From the IMG/VR virus record IMGVR_UViG_3300036770_004723, positions 124,001 to 188,000 of that record: 64,000 nt of DNA. One strand, given 5' to 3'. The notes beneath the pieces are model-generated. The model was given only the letters and a program-made list of their open reading frames with translations. It was not told the origin of the DNA and made no database searches. The stretch is from a virus. The translations under genes and the position numbers were made by a program. Positions 24,601-33,563 of this stretch are shown piece by piece (the first letter of the stretch is position 1; each line of letters opens with the position of its first letter).

Positions 24601-27600
24601 TAATAGTAGGCTTAAACTTTTTAAGTCGTCAGAATCGTTTTAACGTTTCTTACGGTGCGAAAGATATTGATATCTCAGGTAGTGTTGAGTTTATCAAACA
24701 ATTCAACCCATCTTATGTACTACTTGATGAAAGTCATAAAGCAAAACGCTTTGACCGTGCTGGTGGTACAAGCGCCTTACATAGTGCGGTTAAAGAAGTA
24801 ACTACTATGACAGGCGTTAAATATATTCGTTTGGCTACTGGTACACTTGTACATGGATTACTTGAAGATGTTGTAGGACAAGCTGCTTTATTGAGTTCTT
24901 ATGCTTTAAAAACTCCAGATAATATGGATGTTACTTTAGCCACTATGGAACGTGAAAAGTTAGCAGGTGCTATACGTAATAAACTTGGTAAGTATTGTTC
25001 ACTTATTACTTTAAAACGTAAAGAGTGGGCCTTCATGTTACCTAATCCAATTGATGCTTTTTACACTGTGCGTCTTTTTGACTCTAGTATAGGTGCAGAC
25101 AAGTTAGGTAACAGATTACACCAAGAAGCTTATGAACATGTTATGTCAGAAGCTAAAGAGATCATGTTAAAAGGCAGTGTACGTGATCTTGAAAAAGATG
25201 TTGATATTTCGGATGAAGATGAACCTCAGTTTGGTGATGACGATGACGATAGCGATGGTGATCGAGAAGGCAAGTCAGATTCAATCTTAGGTGAAAACGG
25301 AGAAGTTGATACGCATATCATGGCGATGTTGGACAAAAAATATTTCCAACGTGCCGAACAAATGATTGTCAATCCTTGGGGCGACGATTATTTTAAACAG
25401 ATCGCAGATCAAGCCGGATTGAAAGAAACTGATTTTACTCCAGCACCTATTATCAAAACTACACAATCAATTATTAATCACTTTGTTACAATTGATTTTG
25501 ATGGTAATCCTGATAATGAAGGTCGGGTATACAATTGGAAACCTGAAGTACAATTTAAGGAATTCGATGTAGTAGAATACAAAGGCAAATCTTATATGCG
25601 CCGTGCTTTACCTGCTGTTGAAGGTAAAGAAGTATCTATTACACGTAGATTGACACCTGCATCAAATGTATCTCCAGATAAAGATCCTGAAAACTGGAAA
25701 TCTGAAAGTCGAGGTAAAGTTTTAGTTTTATGTCGTTATATAGGTAACACAAAAGCTATATACGAAGCGTTACCTATTAAGTACAGATCTAAAGCCCGTG
25801 TTTTTCATGGTAAGCTGAAAAAATCTGTAGGTGAAGATAACATTGAACAGTTTAAATACAATGACGATGTACAAATACTTATAGCTAACGAACAAGCTAT
25901 TGCAGAAGGTCTTAACCTTCAAATGGCAAGTCGTATTATTCGCGTTGACACACCTTGGTCACCTGGTGAATATGAGCAAAGTACTGCACGTATTTTCCGT
26001 CCTGATCCTGCTGCTGCAAAACGTGATGAAAACGGCAAAGTAGGTGATATATCACGCGAAGTTATTTACATTGATTGGATTATGTGTGAAGGAACTTTGC
26101 AAGTCGGTAAGATCGCTAGATTAATGTGGAAAACTGTTGAAAACGTTCGCTTTAACGAAGAAGGAAATGAACATTACGATCCTATGAAGCCTTTTGTGCT
26201 TGATAAGATTACAATGGGCATGGATCTTTTATTTAATCGTTGTCAGATGGAAGATTACATGGGAGATGATCCTATGAATCCCGAAATAAACAATTATTTC
26301 GGTGCGAAAGCAACACTGGCAACATTGGAACGTCAAGAATTTATGCAAATGCGAAATACCACGCAAGCAGAAATGATTGATATGGTTATCCCACCTATGC
26401 CTAAAGATTTTAAAAAGCTCCAACTTTTGCCTACACTACCTAACCAAGTCATTCCGGATCCAGATGATTTTGGTTTAATAAAATTGCCTGATTTTATTAA
26501 ACAGAACTTAGATGAAATCATTGAAGATCCTGAAGAAGTATTAATAGGCTTACCTGTTAAAACTGGTTTTGGTACTGGGACAATTATTGGCATTCAACGT
26601 GGAAATAGAATTAAGGATTTGACTACAGGTGAGCAAGTTCTAAATCCTGAAAAACCTATTACCAGTGTTAGAATAAAATATCATGCTAGTAATGAAGCAC
26701 TTAAGGATATTCCAAGCGTTAATATGCCAATCGAAATGGTATATGTTGCTACCAAAGTAGATGGAAAACGTGCGGACAAGTTCTTTAAACCTACTGAAGC
26801 AAATGCCGCTGATCGTGCGCGTTTAGAACGCGCAGCACAAGAAGCAGCTAAACAGGCAGAGGAAAAGAACAGAAAAGATCAACGACGTGCCGAAGAACAA
26901 GCGCGTAAAGATCGAGAAGCCGCTGATCGTAAAAAACGAACAGATGCCCGTGTTAAAATACGCGATCAGAATAAGATTGATAACAAACCTATAAATGATG
27001 GAATTGAAGTAGTACCTAAAATTCCAAGAGTCATTCGTGGTGAAGTTGAAATCATTAAACCTGATCAACGTATTCCAGTAAGAAATCAACCAGAAATTAA
27101 ACCTAAAGGTATACCACTCAAACTTATTCCTACATTCTACAACGGATTTTTGTGTTTGCATGTTACTAACAATAACCCTGCGGCACCTAAGTTGAAAAAA
27201 TTAGGTTTTGAGAACTTCGACGACTTTATTTATATGGACTTCGAAGACTTCTATAGGTTTGAAGGTTTGATTCACTGGCTATACAAACAGGAAAAATTAC
27301 AAAACCTTATTATTGAGGAAGAAAGCTTAAAACGTTTAGAAATTATTTCTGATGCGTTTGAGCATGAACACATTAATCCAGAATTAATGTTTAATTACAA
27401 ACAAGCAAAACGTGCCAATAACAAAATTGAAGACTTCTTCAGAACGTTGAAGCGCGTTAATCGTAATAAAAAGCTTGTGCGTATGTACACAATAGTAATG
27501 CACGATAGATTGCGTGTAGTAGTGGATGTTAAGACAAATCCAGTCGCTTCACTAATGAAAGGCAAACTTATCAGTGCTGTAGGTGAAAAGTGGAAACTGC

Positions 27601-27737
27601 ACCCAGGTATGCACATTTACTTTGGTGGTGGTAAACGCGAAGTAGTTAACAAGATCAAAGAACTTCAGGCTAAAGGTTATGATATTGAAAACCTACAGTC
27701 TGTTATTGAAGCAATAGATGAACTGAGACTTAGATAG
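21669..27737 (+). CDS. giant SNF2/SF2-type helicase protein (2022 aa)
   Basis: The central part (about residues 880-1440) is a DEAD-like/SNF2 ATPase: Walker A SPGGGKTT near 895-902, motif II LDESH near 1018, motif III ATGT near 1056, and QSTARIFRP (motif VI) near 1436. An Asp-rich insert (DDDDDSDGD) lies near 1190 between the two RecA lobes. The first 870 residues have no recognisable fold. Residues 1440-2022 contain a probable SH3-like beta segment, a Lys/Arg/Glu coiled coil near 1700-1780 and a C-terminal alpha/beta domain. It may remodel DNA or protein-DNA complexes. Its size and location beside virion genes raise the possibility of injection with the DNA, which is speculative. Confidence 0.85.
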   Translation: MGTTIEGQYSVSSDLTSISNATEDLKTTLLKSIAPIELNEAHRQAYEDVFFTIKGAKDSKFSQDNLRSAVIEALNVGSNLNTFFAFIRRVFDYAHLFDDLPRQELEMKIQSLANEMKTNNLGVTEAEGNLFLHAFRLLDSVDSDEIRNNPFKGKPVDQRPSVIPLIKKSTRYKGGYDIIYAGKSNRGGMKISMSPYPHIDQDPVGLGYERKKQTNYNTEIALKAVKAAKRIMEMITLRSDQGAFSVESSNKRRFCQFPLDYSFESWNDEISKIMGMRLEFFKNLDPVVRPYRNFFSAVVIIEPPESVVFALNSFNTSSRMVARGYSSRPVVRPVLTDIINEESAYTRQVGSSVAINLDLPFVKYICQDESTDKVYYCLSTWTKQWTSAFLRPKNTRGGVNLDPKKVARYIVPCSRLGSMEEARKKLGLHVSDTKTNEDGLVVMPKGLISYMPRPEDASNKNAVEFERSYEDYLQTIYELNLTPGQSVDEYTTTMFPDDPRLTDGSNLGSFLQDKKKNVDLYGGSLLAFNWDYGTALYAQTSSDGIAQIPLNGCSQMDPLMIADFLGYDFKQSGQVAQHKTFLAALNEFKFSFDSKDRLTSEATLSTLSKMATSLRLPEKFTDLESVPIYQRVFLTQRMLHLFEAYSFFAARNKVKNIEELFEETKKQMGVDLFTTEGTPLDFNLYNDLIGDNISASSLSVRHKEGQGAIVLCLLLLALKDAQGRPGSNLFNFVSREVGYQNAPTEVKSHEAYFDCTSPSIRMADFGNVYNYFGGRLFKNMCKAITQIPKKDLLYSDRVKDESFKNNQPTSFNYIANDVLPMAVIFSKYVPNYLDYFEKAEDIFDQYNPDETIDINDIIAPGIEANKNSTKPALFPHQVKANQFLRKAPKFAILDISPGGGKTTIGIIDILCLAEKHKTEKFVPIVLAPDRLCANWCEDTAKFTKGNWNTIPITRAVVNVWGYDLLYKIIKEAPRNTILIVGLNFLSRQNRFNVSYGAKDIDISGSVEFIKQFNPSYVLLDESHKAKRFDRAGGTSALHSAVKEVTTMTGVKYIRLATGTLVHGLLEDVVGQAALLSSYALKTPDNMDVTLATMEREKLAGAIRNKLGKYCSLITLKRKEWAFMLPNPIDAFYTVRLFDSSIGADKLGNRLHQEAYEHVMSEAKEIMLKGSVRDLEKDVDISDEDEPQFGDDDDDSDGDREGKSDSILGENGEVDTHIMAMLDKKYFQRAEQMIVNPWGDDYFKQIADQAGLKETDFTPAPIIKTTQSIINHFVTIDFDGNPDNEGRVYNWKPEVQFKEFDVVEYKGKSYMRRALPAVEGKEVSITRRLTPASNVSPDKDPENWKSESRGKVLVLCRYIGNTKAIYEALPIKYRSKARVFHGKLKKSVGEDNIEQFKYNDDVQILIANEQAIAEGLNLQMASRIIRVDTPWSPGEYEQSTARIFRPDPAAAKRDENGKVGDISREVIYIDWIMCEGTLQVGKIARLMWKTVENVRFNEEGNEHYDPMKPFVLDKITMGMDLLFNRCQMEDYMGDDPMNPEINNYFGAKATLATLERQEFMQMRNTTQAEMIDMVIPPMPKDFKKLQLLPTLPNQVIPDPDDFGLIKLPDFIKQNLDEIIEDPEEVLIGLPVKTGFGTGTIIGIQRGNRIKDLTTGEQVLNPEKPITSVRIKYHASNEALKDIPSVNMPIEMVYVATKVDGKRADKFFKPTEANAADRARLERAAQEAAKQAEEKNRKDQRRAEEQARKDREAADRKKRTDARVKIRDQNKIDNKPINDGIEVVPKIPRVIRGEVEIIKPDQRIPVRNQPEIKPKGIPLKLIPTFYNGFLCLHVTNNNPAAPKLKKLGFENFDDFIYMDFEDFYRFEGLIHWLYKQEKLQNLIIEEESLKRLEIISDAFEHEHINPELMFNYKQAKRANNKIEDFFRTLKRVNRNKKLVRMYTIVMHDRLRVVVDVKTNPVASLMKGKLISAVGEKWKLHPGMHIYFGGGKREVVNKIKELQAKGYDIENLQSVIEAIDELRLR

Positions 27738-27738
27738 A

Positions 27739-28266
27739 ATGGAAATACGAAAAGTTTGTTTGCAGCGTCAGCAAATGATCTTGAAATTTCTAGGATACTA
27801 TCAAGGAAAATGTGACGGCATCTGGTCAGCAATGACTATAGAGGCCAAACGTAATTTTGAAAATAGTGGTAAATTTCATCCGGCATATCCAAATAATGGT
27901 ATGCCGTTTGATCCTACTTCAAAATTTCCTAGTGGTATTATGTTAGATTTTTCAAAACCTAGAACCGGTTTATTGATCCATGTTGACATACCTGAAGAAT
28001 ACTACCAAAAGTTTGCTACTGAGTTAGTCGAATATGATGAAACAGTAGATCTTAATGAATCTAAGATCCCAACTTATGATCCGTTATTAAATCAAACTAT
28101 GCAATTAGGTGTTGAATCTACTGCACTTGCTATACCTCAGCCAGTTTTATTGAAAACCGAAGATAAAGAATTACCCGCTATATCTGAGGAAGTTGTTGAA
28201 AACAAGCAAGAGATTGAAGTAAGGCAAATACCTGTGAGCCAAAATCGACCTAAATTACCTCGTTAA
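27739..28266 (+). CDS. peptidoglycan-binding-domain-like protein (175 aa)
   Basis: Residues 8-45 match the three-helix peptidoglycan-binding domain: LQRQQMILKFLGYYQG, then CDGIW and a T..A...F run, as in the classical lQ..L..lGyy.g.vDG..G..T pattern. The rest is Pro/Glu-rich and probably disordered, with no hydrolase motif. It might anchor a virion or lysis enzyme to the cell wall, or the fold may serve another role. It begins one base after the helicase stop and ends just before a terminator. There is no signal peptide. Confidence 0.55.
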   Translation: MEIRKVCLQRQQMILKFLGYYQGKCDGIWSAMTIEAKRNFENSGKFHPAYPNNGMPFDPTSKFPSGIMLDFSKPRTGLLIHVDIPEEYYQKFATELVEYDETVDLNESKIPTYDPLLNQTMQLGVESTALAIPQPVLLKTEDKELPAISEEVVENKQEIEVRQIPVSQNRPKLPR

Positions 28267-28268
28267 AC

Positions 28269-28297
28269 AAAAAGGCAGCCTTCGGGTTGCCTTTTTT
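28269..28297 (+). terminator. intrinsic terminator, identical to the one at 14765
   Basis: A-run, GGCAGCC, TTCG, GGTTGCC, T-run: the same sequence as at 14765-14793, here separating the helicase unit from the polymerase unit. Confidence 0.92.
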
Positions 28298-28311
28298 CTT
28301 AGTATATTGAA

Positions 28312-28332
28312 TACTGTAAATATACTATAAGT
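28312..28332 (+). promoter_or_regulatory. possible phage promoter (ACTGTAAATA motif)
   Basis: ACTGTAAATATACTATAAG sits between a terminator and the DNA polymerase start, as expected for a promoter. It shares ten bases with 4971-4980 and 10674-10683. Confidence 0.4.
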
Positions 28333-28353
28333 TCAAACTGTGAGGTTTTATTA

Positions 28354-31300
28354 ATGACTATCACTAAAAAAGCCCGTATTAAAATAGATAAAAAGAAATT
28401 AAAAGCAAAGGTTAAACTACCTATTGTTTCTGTCAAACTTCCGTATAAACCAAAAAAGAATATTAAGCAAGCCTTAAAATCTAGACCTCAGGATACTGAA
28501 CTTTATAATGTTCAGGCAATGCGTCAGAAAAATCCAGATGCAAAAAAACGTATAATGTTTTTACTTGATCATGTACCTAAAGAAGATCTACAATCTAAAA
28601 GATTGTTAGGTGGTGTGACAGGTGAAAAGCTATTCATGTTATTTGATTTGGCCTCCACCTTTTATGGATCTAAATTTAATGAAAGCGACTACGATTGGCT
28701 GGCTGTAAATTTTAATCAGTTTCGAACTTACGGTAAACAGTATTCAGATATGCTGGAAGAAAACAATGCAGACTTTGCTAGACACGCAAAAGAGATCATT
28801 GTCACATATCAGCCTGATATAGTTGTTACATTTGGGCAGGATCCATTTATAGCCTTATGCAATCAAGCCTATCTAAAATCCAAACAAAACTTTGCTAACC
28901 ACTTAGGTACAACAATAAAAAGCAAAGTAAAAGCAGAAGAACGCGAAAATAATAAAGTCGTAACCCATGAATTCACTGTAGTACCTACTTTATCTTTGAA
29001 CACTTTATTTAGTGAAACAAATAAAGAAAGCTGTTACTTGTCTGGATATGTAGCCCGCAACTTAGTTACCGCGTTTGACGGCGGGAAAATGCGCTATGCT
29101 ATAGATCCTGTACATAAAGTGGTTGACGGTAAATTTATCCCTAAATATAAAACCAACTATTTAACTAATGTAGCCGATATTAAAAAAGCACTTAAAAAAT
29201 TATCTGCTTGTGAATACGTCAGTGTGGATACTGAAACAGAAGACCTAAGCAAGGTAATGAACAAAGTCCAGACTGTACAGTTATGTGGTGATGTAAAAGA
29301 TACTTACGTAATTCCAATTTATCACATGGATACGCCATTTAGTGTAAGTGAATTAAGAGACATTGTTGACTTACTTAGAGATTTCTTTGAAAGAAAAAAC
29401 AAAAACAAATTACATATCACAACAAACGGTAAGTTTGATCTTAATGTAATGAAGGCAAATTTCGGAATCAGACATTTTAAAGCTGATATGTGGGATATTG
29501 CAGCAGGTGAATTCTGTTTCGATGAAAATATGAAGGTACTTGCTACTACAATTGGTAAAGGTTACTTTAACCTAGGTAACTTAGCTATGCAATACGGTTG
29601 CAGTGCTTTCATTGATAACGATTTTGGTAAAGAAAATCGCGCACACATAGCGCAAACTCACCTGACAAAAAGCGTATTACAATATTGTAGTCTAGACGTT
29701 ATTGTGCCATTTAAAATATTCTTCAAGCAGCTGGAAAGAGCTAAAGATATAGGCTATGATAAATATTACCGCACGGTATCTACTGTTGTAGGTGATCAAA
29801 TTCACGCATTTAATATTTTAGAGTCAACAGGTGCCCTGTGTGATATTGATTATTTATTTTACCTTAAGTCAAAATCTAGTCCTGTAAATGAGATTATAAA
29901 AGATCGTGAACAGAACATATTAAATAGTGATGAAGTACGTAAAGCAAGTGCTGCAATAGCAAAAGCAAAAGGTGCCCCGCGTAAAGGACTTTATGGAACT
30001 ATTGAATTCAATAGTTTTGACTTAAGTAAAGAAGAACATAAACAAACATTGTTCTTTGATATATGCAAGCTTGAGCCTGTTAGTTTTTCCAAGAAGAAAT
30101 TACGAAATGCTAAACCTATGCCGCAGATTGATAAGAAATTTCAAGAACGGCATAAAGACGTTAAGATAGTCGCAGACTTTACTGCACTGCAAAAGGCACA
30201 GAAATTACGAAATGCTTACGTAAACAGTTTCATTAAATTGTTTGCTGTAGACAAAGACTTTAAAGCAACAAAAAGATTACGTCCTACCTACAGTTATCAA
30301 GCCGTTGTTACTGGACGTACATCTGCATCAAATCCAAATCTTCAGCAATTGCCTAGCCGTGATGAATTAGGCTATCATATCAAGCGTTTAATGATCAGTA
30401 GTCCAAACACGTTACTGATCAAAGTTGACTATTCAGCACATGAAGTACGTTGTTGGTCAATTATTAGCGGTGACAGTGTAGTCGCCGATGTATTTAAAGT
30501 AGGTGCTGAACTACGAGATCGCTATAAATTTGTTCCAGATCCTTGGATTGCTCATAGAATTGAATTAGAAGGCGACGTACATAAAATTAATGCCGCTTAC
30601 TTCTTTGGTCTTCCGATCCATGAAGTAACAAAGCCAATTCGAAACGCAGTTAAAACAGTTATATTCGGTTTGATTTATCAGCAAGGTGATGAAGGCTTAT
30701 CGGCTTCAACAAAACAAACAGTTGAAAAAATACGTGAATTAAAAGCACAATTCCTTAAACGTTTCCCTGTTGGGTATAACTGGTTTGATGAATGCAAAGA
30801 ATTTGCCAAGGAAAATCTATATGTAGAAAGCCCTGTAGGGCGTCGTCGTACATTATGGCCTTTAATGTTCAACAAAATTGTAGAACGTGAGAGAAATTCT
30901 CGTGATAAAGATCGACACTTACAATCAATTGTAAGCCGTTGTCTGAGACAATCAGTTAATAGTCCTGTTCAAGGATTCGGTTCTGACCTTATGATGACTG
31001 CCATTAGGTTGATTGATAAGTATAAGTATGAGTATTATCTGGAGACAGGTAAATATCCACTTATGAATTTAAACGTTTCAGTTCATGACAGCTTAACTGT
31101 TGAAGTTGGATATGAATGGTTCTGGTTAGCAGTTAAGTTCATTGAAAAAGCTATGACTATTGGGGCAAAAACAGTTGTAGAAGATAGATTTGGTTATGAA
31201 TTTACTTCAACACCTGAAATGGATTTTGACATAGGTGCAAATGAACGTGATGTTAAAGCATGGAACTTTAGCTACGCTAGTATGGAAAACCTAGTACGTA

Positions 31301-31641
31301 AAGGTTTAGAGTTCCAAAGAGAAGAATTGCATCACAAAGTTAATGTGGATAAAGTTACTGATCGTATTATGAATGATTATTATGATCAAATGCCTGAATG
31401 GCTGCAAAAGCAGTTGTGGGCAAATAACATAAAAATCCGCAGTATGCCAAAGTCTAACCCACTTACTAAAACTGAAACCAAGTTAGCCGCTAAATATCGT
31501 GCTGAACTGAAGGAAAACAAAAAATTACTGGACGAAGCTATTGCAGAGTTAGAGGCTCTTAAGAAAAAAAGTAAATCTACTGAAAGTGATCGTAAAACCA
31601 CTATTAATAGAGCTAAAAACAAGATCAAGCAAGTAGCTTAA
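28354..31641 (+). CDS. family A DNA polymerase with 3'-5' exonuclease and N-terminal UDG-like domain (1095 aa)
   Basis: The replicative polymerase. Exonuclease motifs: DTE (Asp292, Glu294), NGKFD (Asp362) and YCSLD (Asp448). Polymerase motifs: A at VDYS (Asp692), B on the O-helix from Arg763 through Lys767 to FGLIYQ, and C at VHDS (His911, Asp912). Residues 60-235 align by eye with family 4 uracil-DNA glycosylases: NPDAK, a hVPKED stretch where GEgPG is expected, QPDIVVTFG, and PTLSLN in place of HPS. The iron-sulfur cysteines and catalytic residues are missing, so this domain is probably structural. Residues 1-45 are Lys-rich, and the C-terminal 150 residues are a basic helical extension. 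Confidence 0.93.
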   Translation: MTITKKARIKIDKKKLKAKVKLPIVSVKLPYKPKKNIKQALKSRPQDTELYNVQAMRQKNPDAKKRIMFLLDHVPKEDLQSKRLLGGVTGEKLFMLFDLASTFYGSKFNESDYDWLAVNFNQFRTYGKQYSDMLEENNADFARHAKEIIVTYQPDIVVTFGQDPFIALCNQAYLKSKQNFANHLGTTIKSKVKAEERENNKVVTHEFTVVPTLSLNTLFSETNKESCYLSGYVARNLVTAFDGGKMRYAIDPVHKVVDGKFIPKYKTNYLTNVADIKKALKKLSACEYVSVDTETEDLSKVMNKVQTVQLCGDVKDTYVIPIYHMDTPFSVSELRDIVDLLRDFFERKNKNKLHITTNGKFDLNVMKANFGIRHFKADMWDIAAGEFCFDENMKVLATTIGKGYFNLGNLAMQYGCSAFIDNDFGKENRAHIAQTHLTKSVLQYCSLDVIVPFKIFFKQLERAKDIGYDKYYRTVSTVVGDQIHAFNILESTGALCDIDYLFYLKSKSSPVNEIIKDREQNILNSDEVRKASAAIAKAKGAPRKGLYGTIEFNSFDLSKEEHKQTLFFDICKLEPVSFSKKKLRNAKPMPQIDKKFQERHKDVKIVADFTALQKAQKLRNAYVNSFIKLFAVDKDFKATKRLRPTYSYQAVVTGRTSASNPNLQQLPSRDELGYHIKRLMISSPNTLLIKVDYSAHEVRCWSIISGDSVVADVFKVGAELRDRYKFVPDPWIAHRIELEGDVHKINAAYFFGLPIHEVTKPIRNAVKTVIFGLIYQQGDEGLSASTKQTVEKIRELKAQFLKRFPVGYNWFDECKEFAKENLYVESPVGRRRTLWPLMFNKIVERERNSRDKDRHLQSIVSRCLRQSVNSPVQGFGSDLMMTAIRLIDKYKYEYYLETGKYPLMNLNVSVHDSLTVEVGYEWFWLAVKFIEKAMTIGAKTVVEDRFGYEFTSTPEMDFDIGANERDVKAWNFSYASMENLVRKGLEFQREELHHKVNVDKVTDRIMNDYYDQMPEWLQKQLWANNIKIRSMPKSNPLTKTETKLAAKYRAELKENKKLLDEAIAELEALKKKSKSTESDRKTTINRAKNKIKQVA

Positions 31642-31649
31642 GGATAAAC

Positions 31650-32033
31650 ATGATTGATATTGAACTAAGTGCCATACTCGGACAAGAAATAGATCTTGAT
31701 TCCGAGCAGATTAAAAAATTAAATGACTATCTAGATAAAAATATAGCTTTACGTTGTGTCAACCTACTAAACTCATTTATTGATCTGGATCCTAGAACTG
31801 TAAATACTTTAGTACAACAATATACTGTATGTAGTCCAATGCTTGCTGATTCCACTGCATACATTGTTAAACTTTCAGATGTATATGCAATAAATATACT
31901 GGGTATACTTCAAGGTATTTCTGGACAAAGATACTGGATTAAACCTGTACCTAATGAGCTGGTTGGCATTAATAGTGTTTCGACCATTAATAGATTTGAA
32001 ATACATACTGTATACGAAAAGGAAAAGGAATAA
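31650..32033 (+). CDS. unknown protein (127 aa) between polymerase and clamp
   Basis: SD AAGGAT precedes the ATG at 31650. It is acidic, probably helical at the N-terminus and beta-rich later. It lies one base upstream of the clamp gene, so it likely belongs to the replisome set, but no motif indicates its job. Confidence 0.65.
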   Translation: MIDIELSAILGQEIDLDSEQIKKLNDYLDKNIALRCVNLLNSFIDLDPRTVNTLVQQYTVCSPMLADSTAYIVKLSDVYAINILGILQGISGQRYWIKPVPNELVGINSVSTINRFEIHTVYEKEKE

Positions 32034-32034
32034 T

Positions 32035-33150
32035 ATGAACACAGTTGTTTTTGATGCTAAAATATTATCAGATGCTTTAGACAAGCTGCTGGCAGTTGTT
32101 CCTGTGAAAGAGTTATCCACTTACGGTTTAAGTTTTGGAAAAAAACGCTGCAAGCTAATCGGTCATGACCAAGATAGAACTATTATCCAGACACTGGCCT
32201 CTGTTAGGCAGTCAGGCGAAGGTGATTTCTTTTTCACCGATCCTCAAACTTTAAAGCAATCTATTAAATCTAAAGATGAAGTCGAATTGACTTTTGATAG
32301 CAATTTAGTATTTAAGTCAGGAAGATTTAAAGCTGACATGAAATTGTTTGAGCCTAGTCCTGCGACACTGGCCGATATAAAATATGCAAGTAATGTTGAT
32401 GATGTAGAAAAATCTATTGAGGTAGACCATGAGTTTTTTAAATCTTTAGGTGATGGAGTTAAAATTTCACGCCTTAAAGATCCTTATAATGATGCTTATA
32501 TTCCATCAGCTACAATAGTTTACGATGGATCTAGGTTAACGGTTATGGGGACCACCAATTACCATCTACATGTTTTCACTAGAAAATTAAAAAGCAAAAA
32601 AACTCCTGATATAATGATTACAATTCCGACCGGCGTATTTGCTGTACTTGATAAGCTTATAAAAGACGACGCCAAGTTCTTTATTACTGATGATAGGTTC
32701 TGTATAAAAGGAAACGGTTTGGTAATTAATTTACCTCCAATAGAAACCGAAACACCCTTAGAACTTATTGAGCAATTCGTAGAATCCTTAGGTAAGCCTT
32801 TAGCTAAATTTGATATAGGTAGTGAATTTGCAAAAGCTTATGAAGGTATATCTGCCTTTTTTCGTAAAGGCGTATCTACACTTTCAATGAAAGCAAAAGA
32901 TAAAAAACTTTTTTTAAAATACCAGAACGATAATGGATCCGTTGAAGATGTTATAAAAATAAATAGTAATGCTGAATTTAGTGTTAATATAGATCCAGCT
33001 GTGTTTGCTGATACATATAAAAACATAAAACAGCAGAAAACTATTGAATTCTCTGTATACGGCAATAAGCAAAAAACACCAAATTGTTATCATTTTAAAA
33101 CAGATTCAGGTGCAGGTACTTTAAACGCTTACGGGTATTTTAAAGAATGA
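32035..33150 (+). CDS. DNA polymerase sliding clamp, beta-clamp-like (371 aa)
   Basis: The ATG at 32035 follows AAGGAAAAGGAA and gives a protein the length of bacterial DnaN. The sequence reads as three repeated alpha/beta modules (about 1-125, 126-245, 246-371), each with strand-rich halves and a short helix. The first begins FDAKILSDALDKLLAVVP, typical of a beta-clamp opening helix, and there is an ITIPTGVF-like strand at the second/third domain boundary. A clamp of this type matches the DnaX-like loader at 5015. Divergence is high, so this rests on length, layout and operon position beside the polymerase. Confidence 0.75.
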   Translation: MNTVVFDAKILSDALDKLLAVVPVKELSTYGLSFGKKRCKLIGHDQDRTIIQTLASVRQSGEGDFFFTDPQTLKQSIKSKDEVELTFDSNLVFKSGRFKADMKLFEPSPATLADIKYASNVDDVEKSIEVDHEFFKSLGDGVKISRLKDPYNDAYIPSATIVYDGSRLTVMGTTNYHLHVFTRKLKSKKTPDIMITIPTGVFAVLDKLIKDDAKFFITDDRFCIKGNGLVINLPPIETETPLELIEQFVESLGKPLAKFDIGSEFAKAYEGISAFFRKGVSTLSMKAKDKKLFLKYQNDNGSVEDVIKINSNAEFSVNIDPAVFADTYKNIKQQKTIEFSVYGNKQKTPNCYHFKTDSGAGTLNAYGYFKE

Positions 33151-33563
33151 TAAAAGATCCAGATAAACCTTTTAGTATTAAAAATATCCCTATAAATAAA
33201 TTTTACGTGTTAGGTACATCAAAGAATAGGACACAAATCTTATTTATATCTAGCTCTACAAAAAATGATGTCACTATCGACACTGAAAGCGTATTGCAGT
33301 ACGGATCTTCTTGTAAATGCTATCCTGTTTTAAGCATGTCCGGAATCATAGTAGGTTCACTGTTGATAGTTGTTGGTAAATTCCATCTCAAAGAAACACA
33401 TTTAAGTATAAATAAATGCACAGAAGATTGCTTTTCTGTTATACAGGCTGAGGGTGTAGGTGGCCTATTATCATTTATTGATGTAAATGATAACCTACTT
33501 ATACTTCCATATAGCCCAAATACAAACAAGTTAACGGTGACAGATCGTGGACAAAATGACTAA
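33147..33563 (+). CDS. unknown protein (138 aa), replication operon
   Basis: It overlaps the clamp stop (ATGA) and is overlapped by the next gene. It is beta-rich with a central hydrophobic strand (GIIVGSLLIVVG) that is too short and polar-flanked to call transmembrane with confidence. Four Cys residues are scattered. No family is recognised. Confidence 0.65.
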   Translation: MIKDPDKPFSIKNIPINKFYVLGTSKNRTQILFISSSTKNDVTIDTESVLQYGSSCKCYPVLSMSGIIVGSLLIVVGKFHLKETHLSINKCTEDCFSVIQAEGVGGLLSFIDVNDNLLILPYSPNTNKLTVTDRGQND

